Of a stretch of DNA of 64,000 nt, positions 34,341 to 46,562 are shown piece by piece; position 1 is the stretch's first letter; every line of letters begins with the position of its first letter. Position numbers and translations under genes: made by a program. The notes beneath the pieces are model-generated. The model saw nothing but the letters and a program-made list of their open reading frames with translations. It was not told where the DNA came from and ran no database searches. The DNA comes from Liriodendron chinense. Its lineage: Eukaryota > Streptophyta > Magnoliopsida > Magnoliales > Magnoliaceae. The stretch is from positions 620,001-684,000 of the forward strand of contig ML058548.1 of NCBI GenBank assembly GCA_003013855.2, written 5' to 3'.

Positions 34341-34559
34341 CCCTTGGGAATAACTCCTCCTGGGAAGTGTTGTTGTAAGTGAATCTTGTACCTTCATGTA
34401 AGATATGAAGTGATGGAAGAGAAGGAAGAGAAGAAGAGAAATGAATCTCACCAAAATCTCATCTTGTGAGAAGTTTGAGAGATTTTAAGATGATAATGTG
34501 GAGGAGAAAGGAAAAGCCTCATGTAATTCTCATAAACATGAAAAAAGAGCATCATTCTA
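33732..34559. other. Gene-free flank with a (CT)n microsatellite
   Basis: No convincing gene. The 34299-34338 stretch is an uninterrupted (CT)n run. Frames through it encode Arg-Glu or Ser-Leu repeats and are artefacts. The rest is A/G-rich on the plus strand. Confidence 0.7.
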
Positions 34560-35960
34560 TTCGGCATCGATCTCGACCATCCAAGTTAATATCTGATGAT
34601 TCGAATTGTTTTCAGAAAATATCAAAAAATTTCCAACCCTGATTTCCGCCATCTAGCAAATTTTGGGTCCGAAGTCCTTAAACTACATCGGGATCAAAAT
34701 GCCGAGGGATTTAAAAAAAAAATCAGTGTTGATCTCAACCGCTCGGTTAAGAGATCTGATGATTCGAGTCGTTTAGAAAACTATAAAAATTGTACCTACA
34801 GATTTATCAAAGCAAATTCTGGTATGAAGACCTTAAACATGTTGGGGTCAAAATCCTGAGGGATTTTCAATTAAAAATCGACATTAATCTCGACCGCTCG
34901 GATCGAGATCCGGTGACCCGGATCTTCAAAAAAAAAAAATTGTACTTACAGCATTTGTCAAATTTTGGGTTCGAAGACCTTAAACTAAGTCGGGATCAAA
35001 ATTCCGAGGGATTTTCAATAAAAATCGGCATTGATCTCAACCACTCGGTTAAGAGATCCGATGATCTGAGTCATTTTTTAAAATATAAAAATTGTACTTA
35101 CAACTTTTATCAACGCAAATTCTAATTCGAAGACCTTAAATTATGTCGGGGTCAAAATCCCGAGGGATTTTCAATAAAAACTGGCATCAATCTCGACCGC
35201 TCAGATCGAGATCCAATGACCCAGATCTTCTCGGAGAAACTAAAAGCATTTATACTTACAACATTTGTTAAATTTTGTGTTTGAAGACCTTAAAACTACA
35301 TCAGGATCAAAATTCTAAGAGATTTTCAATAAAAACTGGCATCGATCTTGACCATCCAACTTGAGATCCGATGACGCAAGTCATTTTCCAAAATCACAAA
35401 GAAATGTTTCCAGTTTTGCCCCCATCAAAATTTCTAGTCCGAAGACCTTAAACTACATCGGGATCAAAATCCTGAGAGATTTTTAATAAAAATCAGCATC
35501 GATCTCGACCATCCGAGTCAAGATCTGTTGATCTGAATCATTATTTCAAAATCACAAAAACATTTCCCCAACTTTCAATAAAAATCGGTATCAATCCTGA
35601 TCGCTCGAATCAGGATCCAACAATCCGAATCATTTCGAAAATCACCAAAAAATATTTTTCACAACCACCTGTATAAAATTCTAGTACGAAGACCTTAAAC
35701 TATACTAAGATTAACTTCTCGGGGGATTTTTTTGCTTTCAATAAAAACCAAAATCAAATCTCGGCCGATCGAGTCAAGTTTGATGACCCGGATTATTTCA
35801 AAAATACCAAAAATATTTTGTAAGTTTTTAATAAAAATCAGCTTCAATCTCGTTCATTCAAGTCAAGGCCTGAATCCTTTCTAAACTCACAAAAAATTTA
35901 CCAATGTCGATTTCGACTTTCTAAATATATTTCTAGTGGTCCGAAGGCCTTAAACTACAC
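34560..35960. repeat. Tandem array of ~155-bp units
   Basis: Copies of the phrase GGCATCGATCTCGACC, followed by a GATCCGATGA.C..AGTC-like phrase and then GAAGACCTTAAACTACATCGG and GGGATTTTCAATAAAAAT, repeat near 34563, 34728, 34880, 35027, 35183, 35337, 35492, 35587, 35750 and 35840. Period is mostly 150-165 bp. One more copy lies at 38555-38700, beyond the solo Copia LTR, so the parent repeat extends across it. Frames inside are interrupted and vary between units. Confidence 0.8.
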
Positions 35961-36186
35961 TGAGATTAATTTCTTGGGGGCTTTCCCAATCTTTCCCGGA
36001 CATAGCTGACACTTGATTATACGGGTGTCCGGAGTTTCTTAGCAAGAAATAATTAAGGTAGGAGGAACTCTGCGATCTTGTTCGTGTTGAATGCACCATA
36101 ATAGACAACCTTGAGTTGGAAGTCGATATTAGATGTGGCGGATATTCCTTGTTCCTAAAAGTCATGAAGGGAACTAAGGCAGCTAG

Positions 36187-38142
36187 TGTTAGTGCACTTT
36201 TCTGTGGCATACTAGTGCACCTTGTTTGTCAATTACTTAGGTCAGTGGGTCTAGTGTCGGTTGAGCTTAATGAAGACGAAGAACGAAGACTCAAGACGGA
36301 CTGGCTATATCAAGGAAGAAGAAACAGGTAAAAGTGATGCCTTGGTGTGCCTTGCCTTGACCAAAACCTAACTCATAACCTCTTAGATGACTTGCACCAC
36401 CTAGGTATACCTTTAGTCATCATCATTAGTCTTAGAACTCCATGAAAAACATGATAAATTAGACTAATTAAAGAGGTGGAAGCTGCTGCAATAAAAAAGG
36501 CTCAAACAGCAGTTTTCGATAGAACTTCGATCAATCGGACAGGTGCTCCGATAGGACTCCGATCGATCGGACAGAAATTCCGATCAATCGGAAATTGTCC
36601 CAGAAAAAATTGAAAACTCACTAGACATATTTCCGATCAATCGGACAGTATTCCGATCCATTGGAAGGGGCCGTCCGATCAATCGGACAGTGTTCCGATC
36701 AATCGGAATTTCTTCCAGAGACTTCTCTGGATAGATTTCCGATCAATCGGACTTGTCTCCGATCAATTGGACTGGGCTCCGATCAATCGGACACTTTTTC
36801 CGATCAATCGGAGATGCACGAATCTGCCCGTTTTTTGACCGTTGGAAGAAAATCTATTTAAAAGGGGGATTCGTTTTTTGAGCCAAGAAAGGGGATTTTG
36901 AGGAGATAGAAGCCACCATTGCTAGAGATCATTAGAGGCTCTATCCCAAACCTAAAGCAAGTCATTCTCCTTGTGTTTTCATCACAAGCTTGGGCCATTC
37001 AATGGCATCTTGAGAATGGACTTGTTCCCTCTTGATTCCTAGGGTTGAGACACCTTGATGATAGTTAAATCCTTTGTCTAAACACTACCTAGGAGTCCAT
37101 TTAGGTGCATTCCTCTAGGAAACCCATTTCCTACCATTTGTAGAGGTTTCACCATTCCCTATCACCTTGGGCATCTCCAATGGAGCATCACATGCAAGGT
37201 AGCTGATCTTGGAGCTGAAGCCTTGGCAAAGCAACGGCGTCAACGATCGGGGGAGCACAAGGGGAGCTGATTCAAGCACGGGAGAGCGAGAAGAAGCAAC
37301 CCAAGACGGCACAACAAGGGGCTCAATCCGACAAGTAAGGTTGTCTTCTTAAGAGTCCATCCACTCAATTCCCTGTGGGAGTTGAGTGTAGAGTTTGTTT
37401 GACAAACTCGCCCTGGGGTCGTTAGTCGATCCTTGGCCTATTAGTTGGGCCTAAAATCTAGGGATGTCATCCGTTCCTTGGCACGTTAGTCGGGCCTAAA
37501 ACAAAGTCTCTAAGGGGGAGCCACCAACACGGGTGCAAACGTGTAGGTTGGGAGGAACCTGTAAACTCCCCGGTTGGGTGGATCCGAGTTAAAACACCTT
37601 GGTTGGGAGGAACCAGATTTAAACTCCCCAGTGAATGCCTGTGTGCTCAAAGGGGTTGAGTACTTGAATCGGGAGTGGAGTAGACAAGTAGTCGACCACT
37701 ATACATCCTTGTGTTTGTGATTGATCTTGAGCACATTTCTCTTTAATGCATTGAGTTTAATTGGTTAATTATGAATGCTTAGTTAGGAATGTATGCTAGG
37801 CACTTGATAGGCACATCCACACTCACAAGATGTACTTTCACTCCTCATGTTGACTTGAGCCTTTCTTGATCCACCCTCTATAGTCCACATGAGTTGTTTA
37901 GACTAGGTTTCTGATTGCTCTTATCTTTTGCTAGTCTTTTAATTGGACCCACTTAGGCTTGGAAGCCGAAGTGTTAATCGCTTACGTAGTATAATTTGTT
38001 GAATCTGTTAAGTAGGCGAAAAGATTTTGAAAAAGGTCCTATTCACCCCCCTCCTATAGGTTCAGCCATAATTCTAGTTGCTCCTCAAGCTTCCGCACGC
38101 GTATGCGTAGGGTGTCGTGTTAGGCTACCCGACGCAATTTCA
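36187..38142 (+). mobile_element. Solo LTR of the Copia family
   Basis: 1956 bp from TGTTAGTGCACTTTTCTG to GCAATTTCA. Flanked by the duplication GCTAG (36182-36186 and 38143-38147), with neither primer site nor purine tract beside it. This is the signature of recombination between two LTRs. It shares flanks with 30283-33731 but has a different palindrome word. A TATTTAAAAG box lies at 36855-36864. Confidence 0.9.
36525..36815 (+). promoter_or_regulatory. TCCGATCAATCGGA palindrome array in a Copia solo LTR
   Basis: Eleven or so near-copies of TCCGATCAATCGGA lie at about 36526, 36557, 36579, 36629, 36648, 36674, 36693, 36738, 36759, 36778 and 36799, with spacings of about 20-50 bp. Several are perfect. 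The array ends about 40 bp before the TATTTAAAAG box. Confidence 0.8.
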
Positions 38143-38147
38143 GCTAG

Positions 38148-38486
38148 GAGGTGAAGCACACCCTCGCAGAATCGTGGGCAGCGTAAGACCCCAAATTAGA
38201 TTGATCAAGGGAAATATGAGGATGTGGTTCATCTTGTGGCCGAAGGAGTCTGTTAGACGATATGTGGTCTATATACATTGCACATGTAGAACATGAAACT
38301 TTGTGGGTATGTTTATTGAAACCCCTCAATCTCCTTATCCGAAGATGTAAAACTATGATACTTAATTGTGTGAGATCGTCTTGCTCGCTGACGTAAAATG
38401 GATCAGGTTTCTTATCAGCAGTAGAAGCTGGTAGTGGATGAAAATTCCACACATTTCCCTATATTTCAAAAAAATCCAATAAAATG

Positions 38487-38553
<67 letters not shown>

Positions 38554-39156
38554 AAACTAGCATCGATCTCGACCGTTAGAGTCAAGATCCGATGATCTGA
38601 ATCATCTTTCAAAAATCACAAAAATATTTCCCTTACTATAAAATCTAATCTCAATCTCGACTTTCGGGTCACGATTTGGGCTGAATATTTTTAAAAAATT
38701 GTAAAAATATTGTCGCTATCCCCAGTGGAGCCATTTCAGGGCGCACCCCCAACTTTTGAGATGTGAATTCAATCGCCCGCAAATTGGAATCTTAACCAAA
38801 ATTGACAACCAAATACCATCCCAGTCACACCTATCACCCAGAGGAGTACCTCGAGGTTACAACCTAAAGTACCTCCTTCATCCATTCCCAGTAGATATAT
38901 AACATCATATTGGGATGATGGACCTCATCGACCATGGGTCAGGTTCTTAACCAAATCGCTGACCCAAACACCCGTAGTAAAAACAAAATCCTTAGGGAAG
39001 TAAAACCCTAAAAGTAATAAGCTCGAGTTCTCCACATCCCCAGCAAAAGCAATCCCGATCACAACCGTTAGATGCGAAGAGAATGAGCCAAACCATGCAT
39101 CCATCATCAAGCATGCATCCATATGCATCGTATGTAGAATCCGTCACATCAATCAT
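38148..39156. other. Remainder of the tandem-array region, with a (TA)n microsatellite
   Basis: Resumes the sequence interrupted by the solo LTR. Holds a (TA)n run at 38489-38551 and then one diverged copy of the ~155-bp unit at 38555-38700. No gene is visible. It ends at the inverted Athila LTR. Confidence 0.65.
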
Positions 39157-40713
39157 TGTTCGCTCGCCTTAAGTGCAAGGCTGCGATGTAGTAATAACTC
39201 AGTGAGACCTAGGTCGATCCACAAGGAAGAGGTAAACAAGTTCAAACTATCTTAATAACTAAAATCTAAGAAGTTTAGGAAATCAATTTGTAGGAACTAA
39301 GTAGAAACATTAAACAAGGAAAATTTGAGAAATAAAGGAGAATAGAGCATAAGGATCCACTTCTAGTCTTAATCATGCTCAATCCAATGACTCGATTTTA
39401 AGCACAACTGGAATCGAAGTTTCATCTCTATCTAGTCAGGAGATAAGCAATCAAAGCACATAAACAATCAAGAATAGATGAGTATTCATTGATTTGGTTC
39501 CCTCGATAAAGCTCAGGCTTTGGGCACACTCAATTGTATAGCCTAAGCCTCTTTCCAATCTAGTTGAGATCACAACCATAGCTTTCATCAAATCTTGTCA
39601 CTGGACTTGACTACAACCAATGATTTGAACTCTAATTAAACTAATTCAACAAGTAACACACCTATCTCAGATTCCACAAAAGATACATGACCTATACATG
39701 ACCTATCCATCACAGGTTGAATATTGATCCAACTGTTTTGATCCATGGAGAACTCGAAGCATTCATTGTATTTAGAAATCATGACAAATTAAAAGCTTCC
39801 ACAACTAAAAACCTATATACCAATCTAATTAATCTAAAAAATCCAACAAGAACTCAATGTACTTGGCATATAAACTCCCTGAATTATCTAAAACTATCGA
39901 CTTTATTCAAACCATAATGAATTGTTCAAACATTAAACCATAATTCGAAATCAAAAGATTAAAGCATAATTAAAAACTAAAAGATTCCCCTCACAACTCT
40001 AGCTGAGAGTTAACTAAAAGAAAGCATAAAAACAAACTAGAACTAGAATTAAAAGAAGAAGAGGAAGTTGTAGGAAGCTAAGAAGCCTCTTAAGTCTTGA
40101 TCTCTTTGCTCCTCATGTTGCTAGATACCTTAGGAAGAGAGTGGAGGTGGCCTTTTATAAGAGAAATCTCGCACTGACTTGGAAACTTCGAGAATCCGTG
40201 TAATTATTTCGCACTTGCGCAGACAATTTCGATTGATCGGACTTATCTTCGATGGATTGGATAACCTCTTTCTGATGGATCGGAATTCCTTCGATTGATC
40301 GAAAATCTGTCCACAGACTTATTCAAAAATCTATTTTTTTCGATGGGACTCCGAGGGATCGGAGTTAATCCCGACAGGACGTCGATGGATTGAAATTCTA
40401 TCCAGCAGTAACTTAGGGCCATTTTCTGAACTTTCTGCATTTTACTTTTCTGGCCCTGCAACTCTGCGCTTTGTTTTTTCTAGATAATTCAGGACTTTTA
40501 ACATGATTTCTTTAAGGTTTTCTTCTCTTCTTTGGTTCATCAAAGTTTGATTTTCTAATCACCCCAAATCCTCCAAATTATCTTTAAATCCATAACATCT
40601 CTCTCTTTTACCTACAAACACAAAAGCAAGTATACGTCTTTAACTTTAACAACTTAAACTATACAATTATGGTATGAATTGGGGTTAGAACATGTATAAT
40701 TCAAGGCTCAACA
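39157..40713 (-). repeat. 3' LTR of the minus-strand Athila relative
   Basis: 1557 bp. Starts TGTTCGCTCGCC and ends GGCTCAACA on the plus strand, which is TGTTGAGCC...GCGAACA on the element strand. Same family as 27948-29232 over the first few hundred bases. It has a TATAAAAG box (40152-40159, minus) and a palindrome array at 40228-40400. No primer site lies beyond the left edge, so this is the outer end of the element. Confidence 0.8.
40228..40400 (-). promoter_or_regulatory. TCCGATCAATCGAA-type palindrome array, decayed
   Basis: On the element strand the words include TCCGATCAATCGAAA, TTCGATCAATCGAA and TCCGATCCATC, plus degraded relatives, roughly seven in total. The array is upstream of the TATA box. 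The word is close to that of the solo Copia LTR at 36187 and unlike the word in the family sibling at 27948. Confidence 0.6.
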
Positions 40714-40740
40714 CACCCTCAACCAGCATTTTGCTAGTCC
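40714..40740 (-). other. Polypurine tract region of the minus-strand Athila relative
   Basis: On the element strand, GCAAAATGCTGGTTGAGGGTG abuts the LTR start. This matches the tract context of the complete Athila element (14300-14320), with the G run interrupted by an A. Confidence 0.6.
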
Positions 40741-41938
40741 TGAGCAAAACATGTGTGAAAATAAATTCAATATTCCAAAACCCAAACCTCTCTCGGAAAC
40801 GATGCTTCTATAAACTATAAGACCTACAAGCGCAAAATTTACAGAAAATTGATGATAGAAGTTGAAATCTTAAACTCCCTAAACATAATGAGTGTTTCTC
40901 ATAGAATCCCCACGGATTGATAAATAGAAGAATCCGAACAAGTATAATCTAGTGTACATAGTGAATGTTCATCTCATGGATTTTTAAGATCACCTTCTTC
41001 ATAAATCGGCAAAAACAAGAGATTCAAAAGTATACAGATTAATCAAATGCCTATGACAAGAATTTTTCTTACTGTTCCTTTGATGACTTTCACACTACTT
41101 CCCAGTTCCAGCTTTGGTTATGGGTAGACCATCCCCTGGTTGGTAATAGGTAGCCATTTTTGAAATTTTTCACAAATATTCAATGAATAATTATACTTTT
41201 TTTTCTCTTTTTTATATACATTAGAAAGGATTTTTAAAAATCTATATCTTTCATTCGTTTTCCTTATTTCACATGAACATGGATGGACAAAGTTTCCCGG
41301 CTTGGTTCCTAAACACTTCAAATCTTCAGTTTAACCAATCTACAAATCTAATAATCCCTTCAAACTATGAGAATAGTGTAATGTGAACTCGACTAAAAGA
41401 ATGTTAAAATTTTCTATCAATCATATAAATAAGGAAATTCATATAGATAAAAACTATTATATTATAGTAATTCAAGGCTTTCAAAATCAATCACTTCATC
41501 TCTCATCCTTTCGTACTTATAGCATCCCAAGTGCATAGAAACAAAGTTTTTTAAAATATTTTTAAATTTTCAGAAAAAAAAAAAATTCCTACATAATTTG
41601 CTCGAAATGTCACAAAAACTAGTATAGATTTATCTAGGAATCTCACCCCCAACCAAAATCTTACATTGTCCTCAATGTAACAAGATATGCAATACACAAA
41701 ACATTAGAGCAATGAAATAATACAAAGGAGAGTGAGAATGAGAGTACTTGGGGTAGCAAGTGGATTAATTCTAACATCTTCCATTGTCTCCACGAGACTT
41801 ATTCAATCCTAAATGTAGAAAAATAAATCCTAACCTACCTACTTATCTTTTATTAGTCCGATCGACTACATGATTAAATTTGAGCAGGATTTTCATGAAT
41901 TTCAACAAATTTCTCATTAGGACCATCCAAAGTCCTGC

Positions 41939-43044
41939 TCAACAGTATACATGGGTGCTTTTCATTATTGAAGTCCAATCGTAATGTGCACCACATGCAT
42001 GAAAGGAGGAGATAAGAGCAGTAAGAAGATATCTCCTCAAATTCTGGACTAAGTTATGATTGATTAAAAACGGGTCCTCCCAGTCAAAGTTCTCAATGGG
42101 CTGAAGAACCCATGATGGTGGAGAGACATTCATCAAGTATTCATCAGTTAGGGTTGTCTCCTCCATAATTTCAGAATTGCACGGTGCTTCCACAAATAAT
42201 GGTAAAGAGTGTGAATCAGTGGAATGGTGTTCTTCAGGTACTGACACCGTGTCTTCTTAATCATCTCATCATCAAGATCATGGGAGTGGGCCAAGCATTC
42301 CTCTAGAAAATCTAGATACTCGGATAAAGGGTCATCGTCCTCCCTTAATGATTGAAGAGATTCTTTTTCAATGGCAAGGAATTCCTCCTCTATAGAGAGG
42401 AGGTCTTCCAAAGAATTTTTTTAAATTTAGTGGTAAGCACATCATCTAGCATTGGTTGATCGTTTGAAATTTTAGATTATGCCACCCCATCATCCAAAGA
42501 AACAGAATTTTCAGTCAAAGGGAGGTCTTCCACAATAGAATTTGGCATGTGTCGTTGGTGGAAAGACTTAAAAAGATCGACTTCGGAAGAAAGACTCATA
42601 ATCATTATGCCCTTGGAAAAAAGAAACCATAGGTTCATAAGCATCCACCGAACCCTCATTGTCAGTAACTCCACTATCGCTTTCAGATTTTATGGATTCC
42701 TCGGGTTGGTTAACTGTCATTGAAATCTCTTTATCATTAAGTTCAAAGTATCCAAAAGAGATAGTTGACTCACCATAATTGATGATGACACTAGGATCAT
42801 CGAGATCGATCTTATCTAAAAGTTTATTCATTAAATCCGAAGAAGGTGAGACTTGGATAGCCACATCCTCCTCATTAGAGGGGATTGATTCGATGCCCAT
42901 AAATTTGGGCTCAACGTCTTCACAAGATGGCGAGTAGGCTTGATTTGATTCCTCATACTCATATTCTTTCTCTAAGTCTTCAAGGATATGTATATACATG
43001 TCATCATAAGAGGAAGACCTTTTTGGGTGATTGTTGATGACCAT
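41939..43044 (-). pseudogene. Decayed acidic ORF of unknown function in the Athila relative
   Basis: Three minus-strand frames appear to be one former reading frame of roughly 370 codons: 43044-42568 (158 residues), then 42411-42148, then 42247-41939, ending MKSTHVYC. It is very acidic, with patches such as ILEDLEKEYEYEESNQAY and LREDDDPLSEYLDFLEE. Between the first two, a short frame (42674-42477) continues with NSIVEDLPLTENSVSLDDG, implying frameshifts near 42585 and 42480 and another near 42240. I recognise no domain: no zinc knuckle, RT or integrase motif, no signal peptide or membrane segment. It occupies the position where Athila elements may carry an env-like ORF, but nothing else supports that identity. 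Confidence 0.5.
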
Positions 43045-43085
43045 TGTTGTTTCTTCCCTTAAACTAGAAGAATGATGGCTTCCCT

Positions 43086-43540
43086 CACTACCAAAAAAAG
43101 TAGCAAAGACTATGGACTATGGTGATCTTTTGCTACGGATTTAAACCATAGCTATATTACTACGGCTTTAATCCATAGTAAAAGGGCTTAAATTCGTAGC
43201 TAAAAGCTACTAACCCGCCAAGACGTAACCAATGTGTATGGTCCCATAGGGAGCTCTGTGGGGCCCACCGCAATGCGTGTATTTTATCTAAGCCATCCAT
43301 CTATTTCAACAGCTCATTTTAGGGCATGAGCAAAAAAAAGGAGGCAGATAGAAGGCTCAAGTGGGCCACACTGTACGAAATTGTGGAGATTAGATTCGTA
43401 CCATTGATCTGTTGTGTGGTCCACTTAGGCCTTCTAGCTGCCTCCTTTCTTAGTTTCATGGTGTAAAATGGTCTTTCAAAATTAATGAATGGAGTGGATA
43501 AACCACATACATTACGGTGGACCCCACAACCTCGGACAGG
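43086..43540 (+). repeat. Left long terminal inverted repeat of the CACTA element
   Basis: Runs from the CACTACC end through CTACGG subterminal words, then a fold-back module (43250-43540) whose own arms, GTGGGGCCCACCGCAATG and CATTACGGTGGACCCCAC, are inverted copies. The whole matches 57961-57540 read backwards. The module belongs to the GGGCCCACC family seen at 1-2500. Confidence 0.75.
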
Positions 43541-46530
43541 ATGGTCCATCTTTAGTTACCTACGGTAGAGCCGTGCGCCCCAAAAATTGGGGCCCCGCCC
43601 AATACTCCTCTGGTTCCCTCCTTTACCCCTCCAACAACCCTCCCTCCCACGCCGTGACTCCTCTCACTCTCTCCCTCATTGGCCAGGCATGCCGTAGCAG
43701 CGTTCTACTGCAACCTAGCGGCCCTACGACACCATTGTAACGATGTTTTGACCACACCTCATCAGTATACAATCCAACGAATCGATTTCAGGAGTTCTAG
43801 ATTCGTATTTTTGTGCATTTTCTGTGGCTACAGCTTGATTCTTTGAAAACCTCTACATTTCACAGATCTGGAAGTTTTTTATTTTCTTTTTTTCCCCAGC
43901 ATTTCTTTCAATTTCATTGTGGAACCTTGGATTTTGAAGATCTGTACATTTTGCTGGATTTGATCTTAGATTTTGATAATCTGGAACCCTAGTTTTCTAT
44001 ACATTTTCAGCCGATTTTTTCCCGACCCCTATATTTCAACATCTGAAAATCCTTATTGCTTTAAGTTGATTTGTTCACTATGGTTTTCTGATCTATATAC
44101 CTATAATTTCTGAATGCATCTTCTATCTTTTTTTTTCTTTTCTTTTTTTCCCCTATCTTTCCAGGCTAGCCATCGTGTTGGAATTGGTGACCGAGAACCA
44201 CTTCTTCCCAAATGATTTTACTCTCGAGGTATGCTACTGCACCTTAATTTCTTTCTTGATAGGAGAATATATCAAATGCCCCTTCTATTTTATTTTATTG
44301 TTTCCTGCACATCAAGCATATAGTAGATGTTGGAACTAATGTCTAAGAAAATGATTTATTACTTCACTCAAATTAACAAATTCTTATTTTTATCTGTTGT
44401 TGATGTGTTTCTAAATGCTAGAGTAGTGATCTAAAATGACAATCAATGTGTACACTGTAGGAATGGTGCATATTCAAAATGGAAAAAATATAGTGGATTT
44501 CAATTGATATGGTTACTGTAGCATTGGACATCCACAATATGGCTCATCAGATGTATAGCTCTGGATTCACCATCCATAAAACCATATGTACAGTTGTGGA
44601 AATGAACAGGGATTGATAAATCATGCAACAATGTGAAAGCTCATGTGACTTAAACTCTACATTCTATTCTTGGTTGTCAATGTCATATGGAAGATGGTCC
44701 TCTTTTCCTTCCCATGAATTGGTATCTCAAGGTAGTTGTTGTTGTTTCTTAGATTATTTGCTCTCTTTTGTTAGGCCTTCATTTTCTTTCTTTCTTTTTT
44801 CTTTTTTTGGAGAGCTCATGTTTTGTTCCCCACAATTGGGCTCACCATGGTACTGTTTCTTTGGATGGTATGACAAAAAGGCATCAGGAAAATTTTCAAA
44901 TTACTACACTTATATTTTGTGGCAATAAATTAGCTTCACTCTTTTGCAACCCATGGCATCCACATTCCAACCTTGCGTCCAGTGTTTTTCCTCAGTGTTG
45001 TTGTCATCAGGATTTTCCTTTTTGTCATTTATTTTGTAGGTGGCTTGCACTTTCTTAAATCCAATGCTATGTAGCATAATCTAATTGTTGAGGTCTGTAT
45101 ATTGGAACAACCTGATTTGATGTCACTATCTGAAGTTGTTTCTCTGTATCAGTCTTGATTAGTTTTGCTCCACCTGCTTCTCTTCCGATTGAGTCTTTAA
45201 GAAATGTTTAATGTTATAAATTCATGCTGATTTTTTGCATATTGATTTTGACCTTGCTTTATAAATATGGTTGATTGTTGTTTTCTTGCAGTTGGATGAG
45301 GTTCTGAAATTGTGAGCATCGTTCTTGTTTAATTTCCACTAATGCATCAGTGAAACTTTATAGGCTGGTAATTTCTAATGATGATTGGTCTTTTAGTTGA
45401 CCAACCATTCACACAATTTTAACTACGAACTATCACGAACTGTCCATCATTGCAGAGTTGTAAGCACCATCATTGCCTACAATAGTCTGGTGTTTGGATG
45501 TTTTGGCTTTGAGTTTCAACAGTAGTGAATGACACTATGTCGTATGGTTGTGAAATAGTGAGAACTAACAACTCTAGTGTCTGGACTCTGGAGCTTAGTT
45601 TCTAGATTAAGTCATGGATGTGGGGAACAATGTGAGAAACCAATGCTTGAAATATCTCATTTTACTAGTAATTACAATATTTAGCTAAAAGTGTGAAGCA
45701 GATGTGAAAAATGTGGGCATTTGCAAGCTGAAACGAGTTTCATGTAAATATGGTCTAAAGTTTAGTTTCTTGATGTTCTAGGTCATGAATCCGTCATGGA
45801 TCCTTCTTGACTCTCATAACAGCTGTGAATTTTTCATTTTTTTTCTCTAAGTCTTCAATCTTTCCTCCTTCCAAGGCTATTAAGGCCCTGTTTGGTAGTT
45901 GCTTTAAAAAAAGGTGTTCATCTCATATGGTTAATTATATGTTAGATATCAAGATCTCTTACACATAAATACTGTTAACTAAAATCAGATGAACCCATTT
46001 TTTACGTGTCTACCAAACAGGGCCTAATTCTTTCATGGTAAAATTCATATCTATGATTAATTAAATCAAGACCCAGTTAATAATATTGTATTCATTGTAC
46101 TTTTCTGGAGGCAAATCATCTTTCCAACCTGAGTGGCAGCCTTGCAGTTGGCTATAGACTCGTGGACTTGAAGTTGATGACCCATGAAGCCAAAGTTGTA
46201 TTTTTTTACTTTTTTTTTTTTTTTCATTTATATGGCTGTTCTTTTCAAGCTTTTCTTTTACTACTCCAAATTTTGATCTGCAAACCATTTATTTTATTCT
46301 AGAAGCTGTGGTATGAGATTGGCAATTATCATTTTTTTTCCAGCACAGTTCATGAAGAAGAGAAATTTGTTATTTTCATTATACGGTTGGTTAGTATGGG
46401 CCTTTTTATTACTGGTCCAATTATTATGATAGATTTGGTTTATGGTGAAGTGTAGCATTGATGGGTTTGATCTCTCAAACAGTTTATGATGGAGGTTGCC
46501 ATATTCTTGGGTAAGAATCAAGCCTTGGAA

Positions 46531-46562
<32 letters not shown>

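Larger units (their letters stand above)
39157..43085 (-). mobile_element. Minus-strand non-autonomous Athila relative, truncated by the CACTA element
   Basis: Outer 3' LTR (39157-40713), then on the minus strand an upstream purine tract, conserved Athila 3' non-coding sequence (40714-41560), the internal purine tract beside GAGGACAATG (41645-41680), and an unusual acidic ORF (41939-43044) where pol should end. No gag or pol is seen. The element runs into the CACTACC end at 43086. The far half was not found beyond 57961. Preceding bases are ATCAT, with no partner duplication visible. Confidence 0.65.
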
